From NCBI GenBank assembly GCA_934590355.1, contig CAKTOX010000020.1, positions 1-34,859 of the forward strand: DNA of 34,859 bases, written 5' to 3'. The translations under genes were made by a program, and so were the position numbers. A model generated the notes under the pieces. It was given only the letters and a program-made list of their open reading frames with translations. It had not been told where the DNA came from and ran no database searches. This DNA comes from an uncultured Oscillospiraceae bacterium (lineage in GTDB: Bacteria; Bacillota; Clostridia; Oscillospirales; Oscillospiraceae). Positions 1 through 8,242 of this stretch are shown piece by piece; positions within the stretch are counted from its first letter, which is position 1; the number at the start of each line of letters is the position of its first letter.

Positions 1-620
1 GCCACAATATCGTAGTCACTGCTGTAGCTGAAATCCGCTCCGCCAACCTCACGCACCCGTTTCAGAGTGTCGATGATGATCAGGCCGGTGTTGGGATGCT
101 CCCGCATAAAGCTACGAATCTGATCCTCCAGACCGCTGTTGGCTGTTTTACAGTGGGTGGCAAAATACAGATTTTCTGCCGCCTCAGCGCCGAACATTCG
201 GAACAGTCTCCGCTGTAAGCGGGCATAGTTATCTTCCAGCGCAAAGTAAAGAACACCCGTTTTCCGCACCTTATAGCCCCACAGGGGAAGTCCGGTGCTC
301 ACCTGATAGGCAAGCTGGGCCATCAGGAAACTCTTTCCCACTTTCGGGGAGCCGGCCAGTAAGTAGGCACCCCGGTACAAAAGACCATCGATCAGCGGCT
401 CCTGCTCCTCGAAATCTGTATCATAGAGGGCGGTCATCGATACCGTTTCCAGATAATCCGGGGCCATTCTTCTTTGCATTTCCCGGTAGAAATCATCGTC
501 AGACCCCTTGAAATCAGAATCAAAATCGGTTAAACTATGGTCAGTAAGGTTTTGGGATGACTGCTCCGTATCTGCGCCAACAGATACAACGGGAGCGGTC
601 ATTTCTTTTTCGTTGGTCAT
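1..620 (-). CDS. AAA+ ATPase, RepA/DnaB-like helicase (partial, C-terminus outside window)
   Basis: About 206 codons are present, from the ATG at 618-620 to the left edge, where the gene is cut. An acidic, low-complexity N-terminus (about 1-60) is followed by a RecA-fold ATPase. Walker A is GSPKVGKS (residues 90-97), a Leu-Glu-Asp follows at about 128-130, and the Walker B strand is LIIIDT (180-185). This arrangement fits the RepA-like replicative helicases (AAA_25 type) carried by plasmids and integrative elements, which would unwind the element's own origin. The start overlaps the stop of the upstream small gene as ATGA, so the two are probably translationally coupled. A primase or replication function further downstream is likely but not visible. 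Confidence 0.8.
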   Translation of the reverse strand, partial: MTNEKEMTAPVVSVGADTEQSSQNLTDHSLTDFDSDFKGSDDDFYREMQRRMAPDYLETVSMTALYDTDFEEQEPLIDGLLYRGAYLLAGSPKVGKSFLMAQLAYQVSTGLPLWGYKVRKTGVLYFALEDNYARLQRRLFRMFGAEAAENLYFATHCKTANSGLEDQIRSFMREHPNTGLIIIDTLKRVREVGGADFSYSSDYDIV

Positions 621-943
621 TCAAATTCCTCCTTCATTCCGCCGAGAATGTCGGCGATCATTTCAATTAGGTCAAGCAGTTCATCATTGACTGCGCCGCC
701 AGTCTCAATGCGCTGCAATTCCAAAAGCACTTCGGCAAGCTGATTCCGCAGCGCCCTAAACACTCTGGGATTGCCCTGCACCACTACATCCTTGTGGGTA
801 AGCCGCCGGGTGATATAGTCCTGCTTTGTCAGCCCGGAGAGCCGCACATAGCGTTCGATTTGGGCATCCTCCTCCGGCGATACCCGGAAGGCAACCGTCT
901 TATTGCGCCAGCGATTATGCTCGTCTCTGTTCTTTGACGACAT
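617..943 (-). CDS. Small ribbon-helix-helix / MobC-like mobilisation accessory protein
   Basis: 108 residues. The N-terminal half (FRVSPEEDAQIERYVRLSG, about 20-38) reads like a ribbon-helix-helix DNA-binding unit: a short beta strand, then a helix starting with S/T-P-E-E. The C-terminal half is an amphipathic helical segment (about 60-108). Such proteins in Firmicutes elements are usually annotated as MobC-like relaxosome accessory or CopG-like proteins. The gene sits one base after the integrase stop and overlaps the helicase start, so integrase, this gene and the helicase form one transcription unit. No relaxase is visible in the window, so a role in mobilisation is inferred only. A regulator of helicase or origin function is the alternative. 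Confidence 0.6.
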   Translation of the reverse strand: MSSKNRDEHNRWRNKTVAFRVSPEEDAQIERYVRLSGLTKQDYITRRLTHKDVVVQGNPRVFRALRNQLAEVLLELQRIETGGAVNDELLDLIEMIADILGGMKEEFE

Positions 944-944
944 C

Positions 945-2018
945 TTAAATACCCCTTTCCATATCTAACTTATCCGCCATTTCCGCCTGCTTTGAGGGAA
1001 ACAGATGTGCGTAGTTATAGGTGATGTCAATACTTTCGTGGCCTACCCGGTCAGCGATCGCTACCGCCGAATATCCCATTTCAATCAGAAGCGAAATATG
1101 GCTGTGTCTCAAATCGTGGATTCTGATCCTCTTGACGCCTGCGGCCTTGGCGCCTCTGTCCATTTCGTGATGAAGATAGCTTTTTGTGACTTCAAACAGA
1201 CGGTCATTCTTGCCGATCCGGTAGAGCTGTTTCATATAGTCCTGCATTTCTTCGCAGAGAAACTCCGGCATCTTGATCGTCCGGTTACTTTTCGGCGTTT
1301 TCGGGTCAGTGATGATGTCCCGGCCACCGATACGCTGATAGGATTTGCTGATCGTGACCGTCTGCCGTTCCAAATCGAAATCCGCCGGGGTCAGCGCCAG
1401 CAGTTCACCCTCCCGGATGCCGCACCAATACAGCATTTCAAAAGCGTAGAAGGAAACAGGCTTGTCCATCATTTCCTCTGAGAATTTCTTGTATTCCTCC
1501 TGCGTCCAGAAAAGCATTTCTCTTGCCTTGGCCTTTCCCATATTGCCGACCTTGGCAGCAGGGTTATCTTTCAGCCCATAGAATTTCACGGCGTGATTGA
1601 AAATTGCACTGAGCTGATTGTGCAGAGTTTTGAGATATACCGGCGAATATGCCTCGCCGCTCTTATCCCGACATTTGATCATCTCATTTTGCCAAGCGAT
1701 AATGTCTTTGGGCTGGATCGAGTTCATTTTCCGCTTGGCGAAGTAGGGAAGCAGTTTGGTGCGGATGATATGCTCCTTGGTGTGCCAAGTGTTCTCTTTC
1801 AGCCGGTTCTTCATATCGGCTGTGTAGGTGTCGATAAAGCTCTCAAAGGTCATATCCAGATCGGCTTCCACCTTGTGGAGCTGTTCCCGCTCCCAAGCAA
1901 GAGCTTCTCGTTTGGTTGGAAAGCCTCGCTTCGTAGACTGGTGGACTTTGCCCTGCCAATCCGTAAAACGGTAGTAGACCTTCCAAGTGTTGTTCTTGGT
2001 ATCTTTGTAAACTGACAT
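945..2018 (-). CDS. Tyrosine-recombinase integrase
   Basis: 357 residues, the usual length for integrases of clostridial integrative elements. An N-terminal arm-binding AP2-like region (about 1-45, Trp- and Lys-rich) is followed by a SAM-like core-binding domain (about 55-155) and the catalytic domain. Catalytic residues seen: Arg202 in CGIREGEL, a Lys near 240-243, HDLRH (His301, Arg304), His327 in VGHESI, and the nucleophile Tyr336 in YAHLF. All are present, so the enzyme looks active. It would integrate and excise the element at the guaA 3' end. It lies 2 nt after the excisionase-like gene, with an AGAGG ribosome binding site overlapping that gene's end. Two TGTTGCCA repeats near 3114-3132 may be its arm sites. 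Confidence 0.95.
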   Translation of the reverse strand: MSVYKDTKNNTWKVYYRFTDWQGKVHQSTKRGFPTKREALAWEREQLHKVEADLDMTFESFIDTYTADMKNRLKENTWHTKEHIIRTKLLPYFAKRKMNSIQPKDIIAWQNEMIKCRDKSGEAYSPVYLKTLHNQLSAIFNHAVKFYGLKDNPAAKVGNMGKAKAREMLFWTQEEYKKFSEEMMDKPVSFYAFEMLYWCGIREGELLALTPADFDLERQTVTISKSYQRIGGRDIITDPKTPKSNRTIKMPEFLCEEMQDYMKQLYRIGKNDRLFEVTKSYLHHEMDRGAKAAGVKRIRIHDLRHSHISLLIEMGYSAVAIADRVGHESIDITYNYAHLFPSKQAEMADKLDMERGI

Positions 2019-2020
2019 TT

Positions 2021-2215
2021 TTACCTCTCTTTCTGAACGGCACCGTAACAGGTGCGTTCCATAAAATATTGCTTGTTGACTCGCCCTGAAATCGTGAGAA
2101 AGCCTTTGTTTTTCAGTTCTTCATTCAGCTTTTGCACGATCTTGTAGGCGTAGGATTTGGAAACGCCCAATTCCTGTGCTACTTCCTCCACTCTCATAAA
2201 GCTTGTGTTTTCCAT
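2021..2215 (-). CDS. Excisionase-like helix-turn-helix protein
   Basis: 64 residues. Residues 7-35 (MRVEEVAQELGVSKSYAYKI, starting at Met7) form a MerR/Xis-type winged helix-turn-helix, followed by a short wing ending in a basic tail. Proteins of this size directly upstream of an integrase usually act as recombination directionality factors or as repressors of the integrase. It is first in the operon driven by the promoter at 2369-2397, after a leader of about 145 nt. The start at 2215 has an AAGGGGTGA ribosome binding site; Met7 is a less likely alternative. Excisionase function is inferred from position and fold. Confidence 0.75.
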   Translation of the reverse strand: MENTSFMRVEEVAQELGVSKSYAYKIVQKLNEELKNKGFLTISGRVNKQYFMERTCYGAVQKER

Positions 2216-2356
2216 TTCATCACCCCTTTCGTATGGTTATAGTTCTCTTATTTAGTGTCGGAGAACTTTCTGGCCGCATTCCGATTTGCCCGAGCGGGTA
2301 CGCCATTACCGCGACGCACGACGGATATTCTGTTGTCTACAAATAACTTAACGCTA

Positions 2357-2437
2357 TTTGCTACAGTCATTATACTAAGCGAATTTGCTATTGTCAAGAG
2401 GCTTGCAGAAAAATATTTAACTTTTTTGCTATTGTTA
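2357..2437 (+). repeat. Three 13-bp operator-like repeats in the excisionase-regulator intergenic region
   Basis: TTTGCTACAGTCA at 2357-2369, TTTGCTATTGTCA at 2384-2396 and TTTGCTATTGTTA at 2425-2437, all in the same orientation. The first touches the -10 box of the excisionase-integrase promoter, the second covers its -35 box, and the third ends 2 bp before the -35 box of the XRE gene promoter. That placement fits binding sites of the XRE repressor controlling both directions. Function is inferred. Confidence 0.65.
2369..2397 (-). promoter_or_regulatory. Sigma-A promoter of the excisionase-integrase-helicase operon
   Basis: On the minus strand, TTGACA (2392-2397) and TATAAT (2369-2374) are separated by exactly 17 bp, a full consensus. 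Two of the three TTTGCTA repeats overlap it, so it is probably repressed in the integrated state. Confidence 0.8.
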
Positions 2438-2439
2438 TC

Positions 2440-2469
2440 TTGACACAGATTAAATTTATATGCTATACT
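2440..2469 (+). promoter_or_regulatory. Sigma-A promoter of the XRE regulator gene
   Basis: TTGACA (2440-2445) and TATACT (2464-2469) with an 18-bp spacer. It predicts transcription from about 2476, which supports translation starting at the ATG at 2505 rather than at the upstream TTG at 2472. Confidence 0.75.
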
Positions 2470-2504
2470 GATTGTACAGTATCAAAACGAGGAGCGTAAT
2501 CGCT

Positions 2505-3035
2505 ATGGCAATCGGTGAGAGAATTCGGTTCTTCCGCAATCTGCGGGGAATGACACAAAAATACTTGGGGCAGGTAGTCGGTTTCCCGGAAAAGACCGCT
2601 GACATCCGTATGGCGCAGTATGAATCCGGCAGCAGAACGCCCAAGGCGGAGCTGACGGAGAGCCTTGCCGGTGCGCTGGGTGTCTCACCGCTGGCGCTGT
2701 CCGTGCCGGACATTGACAGCTATCTCGGGCTGATGCACACCCTGTTTACCTTGGAGGATCGCTACGGGTTGACGGTGGAAACCGGCGAAAACGGCGTTTC
2801 TCTGCGTGTTGATCCCCGGAAGGGGAAGGATGCCGCTGAGCTTTCCGAAATGCTTACTGCTTGGGCAGAACAAGCTGAGAAGTATCGCAGCGGAGAAATC
2901 AACCGGGAGGACTACGACAAATGGCGTTATAACTACCCGAAATATGATGAAACTTCCGGCTATGTGAAAGTGCCGTCCCAGCAGCTCAGCGATGCGCTGG
3001 TGGAGGCGTTCAAGGATCGGCTGAAGGCTGATTAA
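2505..3035 (+). CDS. XRE-family transcriptional regulator of the element
   Basis: 176 residues from the ATG at 2505, which has GAGGAG 10 nt upstream; an in-frame TTG at 2472 precedes the expected transcription start. Residues about 3-60 are a Cro/C1 helix-turn-helix (GERIRFFRNLRGMTQKYLG... MAQYESGSRTPK) of the kind that recognises repeated operators. The C-terminal part is helical and charged, with an acidic-aromatic segment (about 130-160), and has no motif I recognise. It is divergent from the excisionase-integrase operon and shares a control region holding three TTTGCTA repeats. The likely role is lysogeny-type repression of integration and excision genes. It ends in a strong bidirectional terminator. 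Confidence 0.85.
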   Translation: MAIGERIRFFRNLRGMTQKYLGQVVGFPEKTADIRMAQYESGSRTPKAELTESLAGALGVSPLALSVPDIDSYLGLMHTLFTLEDRYGLTVETGENGVSLRVDPRKGKDAAELSEMLTAWAEQAEKYRSGEINREDYDKWRYNYPKYDETSGYVKVPSQQLSDALVEAFKDRLKAD

Positions 3036-3047
3036 AAAACAATAGAA

Positions 3048-3091
3048 AAAAAGCGCTATCTGACTTGGCTTCAAATCAGATAGCGCTTTTT
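3048..3091 (+). terminator. Bidirectional intrinsic terminator after the XRE gene
   Basis: A perfect 16-bp inverted repeat (3048-3063 and 3076-3091) with a 12-nt loop, and A and T tracts at its outer ends. It can terminate the regulator transcript and also shield the element from guaA read-through. Confidence 0.9.
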
Positions 3092-3113
3092 GTTATCGCA
3101 ATAATTCAAATAA

Positions 3114-3132
3114 TGTTGCCATTTTGTTGCCA
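3114..3132 (+). repeat. Tandem TGTTGCCA repeats, candidate integrase arm sites
   Basis: TGTTGCCA occurs at 3114-3121 and again at 3125-3132, 11 bp apart, about one helical turn. It lies near the presumed right junction of the element. The AP2-like N-terminal domain of such integrases binds short direct repeats inside the element ends. The assignment is inferred from position. Confidence 0.45.
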
Positions 3133-3150
3133 CAGCGGGCACTCGTGGCG

Positions 3151-3178
3151 AAAAAGCCTTGGTATGACTGGGCTTTTT
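3151..3178 (-). terminator. Intrinsic terminator downstream of guaA, at the element junction
   Basis: AAAAAGCC (3151-3158) pairs with GGCTTTTT (3171-3178) around a 12-nt loop, and the stem reads in both directions. It sits 11 bp past the guaA stop codon, so it would end the purine operon. It may have been supplied by the integrated element. Confidence 0.7.
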
Positions 3179-3189
3179 CCGGGATGCAA

Positions 3190-4737
3190 TCATTCCCACT
3201 CGATGGTGGCGGGGGGTTTGGAGGTTATATCGTAGACGATGCGGTTTATGCCCTTGACCTCGTTTACGATGCGCACGGAGACCTTATCGAGCACGTCATA
3301 CGGGATGCGCGCCCAATCCGCGGTCATGAAGTCGGTCGTCGTGACCGAGCGCAGCGCGAGGGTATAGTCATACGTTCTGCCGTCGCCCATGACGCCGACC
3401 GAGCGCATATTCGTCAGCACCGCAAAGTACTGGTTCATCGTGCTCTCGAGCTTTGCCTTTGCGATCTCGTCGCGGAAAATGAAGTCCGCCTCGCGGAGAA
3501 TGTCGAGCTTCTCCTTGGTGATGTCGCCGATGACGCGGATGGCGAGACCGGGACCGGGGAAGGGCTGGCGCATGACCAGGTATTCCGGCAGACCGAGCTC
3601 ACGGCCGAGCGCGCGCACCTCGTCCTTGAACAGCAGACGCAGCGGCTCGATTATCTCCTTGAAATCAACGTAGTCGGGCAGTCCGCCGACGTTGTGGTGG
3701 CTCTTGATGACGGCGGCGACGTTGGTGCCGGACTCGATGACGTCGGGGTAGATGGTGCCCTGAGCGAGGTAATCGACGGCGCCGATCTTCTTGCCCTCGT
3801 CCTCGAAAACGCGGATGAACTCCTCGCCGATTATCTTGCGCTTTGCTTCGGGCTCGGAGACGCCGGCGAGCTTCGAGAGAAATCTCTGCTCGGCGTTCAC
3901 GCGGATGAAGTTGATGTCCCAATTCCTGAACGCGGCTTCGACCTCGTCGCCCTCGTCCTTGCGCATGAGACCGTGGTCAACGAAAATGCAGGTGAGCTGA
4001 TTGCCGACGGCCTCGGCAAGAAGCGCCGCAGCGACGGAGGAATCAACGCCGCCGGAGAGCGCCAGCAGCACCTTGCCGTCGCCGACCCTCTCGCGGATGG
4101 ACGCGACGGACGCGCGCATATAATCACCCATCGTCCAGTCGCCCTTTGCGCCGCAGACCTCGTACAGGAAGTTGCGCAGCATCTTCTGACCGTACTCGGT
4201 GTGGTTTACCTCGGGGTGGAACTGCACGCCGTAAAAGCCGCGGCTCTCGTCGCATATACCAACGGTGGGGCAGGCGGCGCTGTGTGCGACAAGTCTGAAG
4301 CTTTCGGGGACCTTCGCCATGTAGTCGCCGTGGCTCATCCAAGTCACGCTCTCCTCGGGCAGACCCTTGAAGAGCTTGCAGTCGGTCTCGAAGAAGGTCG
4401 GGGTCTTGCCGTATTCGCGGGCCGTGTCGGACTGCGCCGCGGTGACCTCGCCGCCGAGGTAGTGCGCCATGAGCTGGCAGCCGTAGCATATGCCGAGCAC
4501 GGGAACGCCGAGGCGGAATATTTCGGGATCTATCTGGGGGGAGCCGGCAGCGTAAACGCTCTGCGGGCCGCCGGTGAAAATAATGCCGATGGGGTCGTAT
4601 GCCCTGATCTCGTCCACGCTCATGCTGTGGGGCTTAACCTCACAGTAGACGTTGCATTCGCGGACTCTGCGGGCGATGAGCTGATTATACTGACCGCCGA
4701 AGTCCAGAACGAGCACCTTCTGATTGTGCATTCTCAA
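3190..4737 (-). CDS. guaA: GMP synthase (glutamine-hydrolysing)
   Basis: 515 residues, full family length. It converts XMP, ATP and glutamine to GMP in the cytosol. The class I glutamine amidotransferase domain (about 5-195) carries the nucleophile Cys84 in LGICYGCQLM and the His174/Glu176 pair in FHPEVNHT. The ATP-pyrophosphatase domain has the P-loop SGGVDSS (228-234). The dimerisation domain ends in the conserved PPATIEWE. It is the last gene of the nadE-purB-purA-guaA operon, 9 bp after purA. Its 3' end is intact even though an integrative element sits immediately downstream, as expected when the recombination core reconstitutes the coding end. Confidence 0.98.
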   Translation of the reverse strand: MRMHNQKVLVLDFGGQYNQLIARRVRECNVYCEVKPHSMSVDEIRAYDPIGIIFTGGPQSVYAAGSPQIDPEIFRLGVPVLGICYGCQLMAHYLGGEVTAAQSDTAREYGKTPTFFETDCKLFKGLPEESVTWMSHGDYMAKVPESFRLVAHSAACPTVGICDESRGFYGVQFHPEVNHTEYGQKMLRNFLYEVCGAKGDWTMGDYMRASVASIRERVGDGKVLLALSGGVDSSVAAALLAEAVGNQLTCIFVDHGLMRKDEGDEVEAAFRNWDINFIRVNAEQRFLSKLAGVSEPEAKRKIIGEEFIRVFEDEGKKIGAVDYLAQGTIYPDVIESGTNVAAVIKSHHNVGGLPDYVDFKEIIEPLRLLFKDEVRALGRELGLPEYLVMRQPFPGPGLAIRVIGDITKEKLDILREADFIFRDEIAKAKLESTMNQYFAVLTNMRSVGVMGDGRTYDYTLALRSVTTTDFMTADWARIPYDVLDKVSVRIVNEVKGINRIVYDITSKPPATIEWE

Positions 4738-4746
4738 AATCCTCCG

Positions 4747-6024
4747 TTAAAACATCTCGATGCAGCCGTCGCGCTCGGCGCTGACGGACACGTACTTTAT
4801 CGGGCAGCCGACTGCCTCCTCGATATACTTGACGTAGTCAAGCGCGGCCTTGGGCAGATCCTCGGGCTTGCGGCAGCCGGAAACGTCGCACTTGAAGCCC
4901 TCGAGGTACTCGTAAACGGGCTTTGCGCGCTCAAGCTCCTCGATGTTGCCGGGGAAGTTGTCGATGCGCTTGCCGTCGAGCTCATACGCGACGCACACGG
5001 GGATCTTGTCCATGTAGCCGAGCACGTCGAGCTTGGTGAGAGCGATGTCGGTGCAGCCCTGCATCATTGCGCCGTAGCGCGATGCGACGACGTCAAAGCC
5101 GCCTACTCTGCGGGGGCGTCCGGTGGCGGCGCCGTATTCTCCGCCTGCCTCGCGCAGCTCGTGAGCCTCCTCGCCGAACAGCTCGCAGGTGAACGGACCC
5201 TCGCCGACGCAGCTTGAATATGCCTTCATGATGCCGATGCTGCCGTCGAGCCTGAGCTGCGGAACGCCGGAGCCGATGGGCGCGTAAGCTGCGAGGGTGG
5301 TGGAGGCGGAGGTGTAGGGGTAGATGCCGAAGTCGATGTCGCGCAGAGCGCCGAGCTGTGCCTCGAACATGACGGACTTGCCGTTTTTGACGGCGTCGGT
5401 GAGGTATACGGTCGTATCGCAGACGTTTTCCTCGAAGGGCTTGCCGAATTTCTCAAGCCACGCCATCATCTCGTCAACGTCAACAGGCTCATGGCCGTAG
5501 CCGCCGGAGACGGTGAGGTTTTTCCACTCGACTATGCCGGCAACGCGCTCGCGCAGGTGGTCGAGGTTTTTCAGATCGCCCATGCGCAGGGTCTTTTTCA
5601 TGTACTTATCCGCGTAGACCGGAGAAATGCCGCGGCGGGTCGAGCCGAACTTCTTGTCGCCGAGTCTGTCCTCCTCAAGCCCGTCGAGGAGCTTGTGATA
5701 GGGCATACAGATGGTCGCGCGGTCGCTGATCCTGAGGTTTGCGGGGCTTATCGCAATGCCGCCCTCGCGCAGACGCTCGGTCTCGTTGAAAAGATGCTCA
5801 AGGTCGATGACGATGCCGGGGCCGAGCACGTTCACGGTGTTGTCGCGCAGTATGCCCGACGGCAGCAGATTGAGGATGAACTTGCCCTTGTCGTTAACGA
5901 CGGTGTGACCGGCGTTGTTGCCGCCCTGATAGCGGACAACGATGTCGTACTTTTCCGAGAGCAGATCGACCATGCGGCCCTTGCCCTCATCGCCCCAGTT
6001 GGTTCCCACGATTGCAGTTAACAT
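4747..6024 (-). CDS. purA: Adenylosuccinate synthetase
   Basis: 425 residues, normal length. It joins IMP and aspartate using GTP, the first committed step to AMP. Seen: the N-terminal GDEGKGR loop (11-17) with catalytic Asp12, His40 in NNAGHTVV, the IMP-binding segment GSTRRGISPVYADK, and TGRPRRVGGFD near the C-terminal third. The third residues of two motifs differ slightly from the common GTTxRGIGP and RRVGWFD forms, which is family variation. It starts 12 bp after purB and is followed by guaA, so both branches from IMP are expressed together here. Confidence 0.98.
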   Translation of the reverse strand: MLTAIVGTNWGDEGKGRMVDLLSEKYDIVVRYQGGNNAGHTVVNDKGKFILNLLPSGILRDNTVNVLGPGIVIDLEHLFNETERLREGGIAISPANLRISDRATICMPYHKLLDGLEEDRLGDKKFGSTRRGISPVYADKYMKKTLRMGDLKNLDHLRERVAGIVEWKNLTVSGGYGHEPVDVDEMMAWLEKFGKPFEENVCDTTVYLTDAVKNGKSVMFEAQLGALRDIDFGIYPYTSASTTLAAYAPIGSGVPQLRLDGSIGIMKAYSSCVGEGPFTCELFGEEAHELREAGGEYGAATGRPRRVGGFDVVASRYGAMMQGCTDIALTKLDVLGYMDKIPVCVAYELDGKRIDNFPGNIEELERAKPVYEYLEGFKCDVSGCRKPEDLPKAALDYVKYIEEAVGCPIKYVSVSAERDGCIEMF

Positions 6025-6036
6025 TGTTTTGCTCCT

Positions 6037-7476
6037 TTACACATTTACGCTTGCCTCGACGCCGAGCTCGGACTCGTGCGCGCCGATGGCAGGATCAAGA
6101 TACTCTTTTATGAATTGCTCGGTCTGATGCGACGCCATGCCGGTGAAGCCCTTGGGGTCGCAAAGCCCGTCAAGCTCGGCACGGCTCAGCTCGAAGGCGG
6201 GGTCCGCCGCTATCCGCTCGATGAGGTCGTTTCTCTCGCCGTAGAGCTTTACCTGCTGCGCGGCGGCGACGGAGTGGACTCTTATGCGCTCGTGCAGCTC
6301 CTGACGGTCGCCGCCCTTGTGCTTGACGCAGTACATGAGAATGTTCTCGCTCGCCATGAAGGGCAGCTCGTCGCTCAGATGCTTGCGGCACACGGCGGGG
6401 TAGACCCTCATGCCGCTGACGATGTTTATATAGAGATTGAGCACGCCGTCTATTGCGAGGAATGCCTCCGGAATGCTCAGGCGGCGGTTTGCCGAATCGT
6501 CGAGGGTTCGCTCAAGCCACTGGCTCGACGCGGTGAACGCCGCATTTTGCAGGTCGTTTATCACGAAGCGCGAGAGCGAGGCGATACGCTCGGAGCGCAT
6601 GGGGTTGCGCTTATACGCCATCGCCGAGGAACCTATCTGCTTTGCCTCAAACGGCTCATCGACCTCCTTGAGGTGCGACAGCAGGCGAACGTCGCTTGAA
6701 AACTTCGACGCACTCTGCGCGATGCCCGAGAGCACCTGCAAAACGTAAAAGTCCGTCTTGCGCGAATAGGTCTGCCCGCTCACGGGGGCGCAGCGCGAAA
6801 AGCCCATCTTCTGTGCTATGAGCGCCTCAAGGCGCATGACCTTGCTCTCATCGCCGTCGAAAAGCTCGAGGAAGCTCGCGCCTGTGCCGGTCGTGCCCTT
6901 GCAGCCGAGAAGCTCAAGGCGGCCGAGCTGATACTCAAGCTGCTCGAGGTCGTTTAAAAGATCGTATGCCCACAGTGTTGCGCGTTTGCCCACGGTCGTG
7001 GGCTGTGCCGCCTGAAAATGCGTGTACGCAAGCGTCGGCGTGTCCTTGTGCTCCTGCGCAAAATCGCGCAGCGCGGCGATCGCATTAACGAGCTTTCTGC
7101 GCACGAGAACGAGCGCCTCGCGCATACGGATGATGTCCGTGTTGTCGCCGACATAGCAGCTCGTCGCGCCCAGATGGATGATGGGCTTTGCCTCGGGGCA
7201 GCACTCGCCGTAGGTGAGCACGTGAGCCATGACGTCGTGGCGCACCTCGTGCTCGTGGCGGGCGGCCGCGTCGTAATCAATATCGTTTATATGCGCGCGC
7301 ATTTGCTCAAGCTGGCTGTCGCTTATCTCAAGCCCCAGCTCCTTTTCGCTCTCGGCAAGCGCGACCCAAAGCCGCCGCCATGTCGAAAACTTATAGTCAT
7401 CGGAGAAAAGGCGCTTCATATCCTCCCCGGCGTAGCGTCCGCACAGGGGGTTTTCGTAAAATTCGTGCTTACTCAT
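6037..7476 (-). CDS. purB: Adenylosuccinate lyase
   Basis: 479 residues, the longer form of the fumarase/aspartase superfamily enzyme. It cleaves adenylosuccinate to AMP and SAICAR to AICAR, releasing fumarate. The signature loop SSAMAYKRNPMRSERI, with the catalytic Ser, lies around residue 285. Upstream are a conserved TSCYVGDNTD segment and a THFQAAQPTTVGKR segment with the active-site His. Its start overlaps the end of nadE by 8 nt, implying translational coupling. No purine operator could be identified upstream. Confidence 0.97.
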   Translation of the reverse strand: MSKHEFYENPLCGRYAGEDMKRLFSDDYKFSTWRRLWVALAESEKELGLEISDSQLEQMRAHINDIDYDAAARHEHEVRHDVMAHVLTYGECCPEAKPIIHLGATSCYVGDNTDIIRMREALVLVRRKLVNAIAALRDFAQEHKDTPTLAYTHFQAAQPTTVGKRATLWAYDLLNDLEQLEYQLGRLELLGCKGTTGTGASFLELFDGDESKVMRLEALIAQKMGFSRCAPVSGQTYSRKTDFYVLQVLSGIAQSASKFSSDVRLLSHLKEVDEPFEAKQIGSSAMAYKRNPMRSERIASLSRFVINDLQNAAFTASSQWLERTLDDSANRRLSIPEAFLAIDGVLNLYINIVSGMRVYPAVCRKHLSDELPFMASENILMYCVKHKGGDRQELHERIRVHSVAAAQQVKLYGERNDLIERIAADPAFELSRAELDGLCDPKGFTGMASHQTEQFIKEYLDPAIGAHESELGVEASVNV

Positions 7477-8206
7477 CTGTCTCCTTGAACACCGTGATGC
7501 CGCTGCGCTTGTGGGCGCTATTTCGGTGGAAGCGGTCGATTATTCTCTTCTCGGCCGCGGTGACCTCGCCGCCGTGTATATAATCGTCGATGGCGCGGTA
7601 GCTCACGCCCATCTCGTCCTCGTCGGTCTGACCGTCGAACAGTCCCGCGGAGGGGGCCTTGTTTATTATGCACGCGGGCGCGGTGAGCCATTTGAGAAAC
7701 TCGATGACCTCGGTTGCGGTGAGGTCGGAGATGGGGTTAAAATCACAGGCGCCGTCGCCCCATTTGGTGAAATAGCCCATGTATCTCTCGCTGCGGTTTC
7801 CCGTGCCTGCGACGAGGCGGTATTCCGATGCCGCGACCGCGTAAAGCGTCGTCATTCTCAGGCGCGGCGCGATGTTATTCACCGCGGCGTTCGTGAGCGT
7901 CGTTATGCCCTGAAGCCTGTCGATCTCCGCCTGACGCACGTCGGTCAGGTCGATGACGCGGCTTTCGATGCCGAAGTGATCGGCGACCTCCTTTGCGTCC
8001 TTCATGTCCTGCTCGAAATTGCGCCTTGACGCGCAGGGCATCATTATGCCGACCGTGTTCTCACAGGCGAATTTGCACAGTATGCCGACGAGGGCGCAAT
8101 CCTTGCCGCCGGAGTTTCCGAAAACTATGCCGTCAACGCCGCTGTCCTCGACGAGCTTGCGAATAAACGCGACTCTGTCGGCAAATTCCTTGCTGTAATC
8201 ACGCAT
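7469..8206 (-). CDS. nadE: Ammonia-type NAD+ synthetase
   Basis: 245 residues, the synthetase domain only; the N-terminal glutaminase domain of the glutamine-dependent form is absent. It amidates deamido-NAD with ATP and ammonia. The P-loop reads NSGGKDCALV (31-40), where many homologues have SGGxDSA, so Ser is replaced by Cys. The GTGNRSERYMGYFTKWGDG segment is the characteristic NadE substrate loop. It is the first gene of the operon, with GAGGAGC about 8 nt before the ATG at 8206, followed by purB with an 8-nt overlap. Grouping NAD synthesis with AMP/GMP genes is plausible because NAD contains AMP, but the regulatory reason is unknown. Confidence 0.93.
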   Translation of the reverse strand: MRDYSKEFADRVAFIRKLVEDSGVDGIVFGNSGGKDCALVGILCKFACENTVGIMMPCASRRNFEQDMKDAKEVADHFGIESRVIDLTDVRQAEIDRLQGITTLTNAAVNNIAPRLRMTTLYAVAASEYRLVAGTGNRSERYMGYFTKWGDGACDFNPISDLTATEVIEFLKWLTAPACIINKAPSAGLFDGQTDEDEMGVSYRAIDDYIHGGEVTAAEKRIIDRFHRNSAHKRSGITVFKETDE

Positions 8207-8242
8207 GGTTATCAGCTCCTCAAAAAATACTTTTTACACTAA

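Larger units (their letters stand above)
1..3180. mobile_element. Integrase end of an integrative element next to guaA
   Basis: Seen: helicase, small RHH-like, tyrosine integrase and excisionase-like genes on the minus strand, a divergent XRE regulator, and then the 3' end of guaA. Its bases look less GC-rich than the flanking chromosome. Known: guaA 3' ends are a recurrent target of tyrosine-recombinase islands. Inferred: the right junction lies at or just inside the guaA stop region (about 3178-3215), and the other end is beyond the left edge. No second copy of the guaA 3' sequence was found in 1-3180, so the core att repeat cannot be defined here. The right boundary is approximate. Confidence 0.8.

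Noticed and set aside
3124..5217. A 697-codon open frame on the plus strand opposite guaA and purA
   Set aside because: GC-rich codon bias in the real minus-strand genes keeps the opposite frame open. Its translation is low-complexity and lacks recognisable domains, and guaA and purA are unambiguous.
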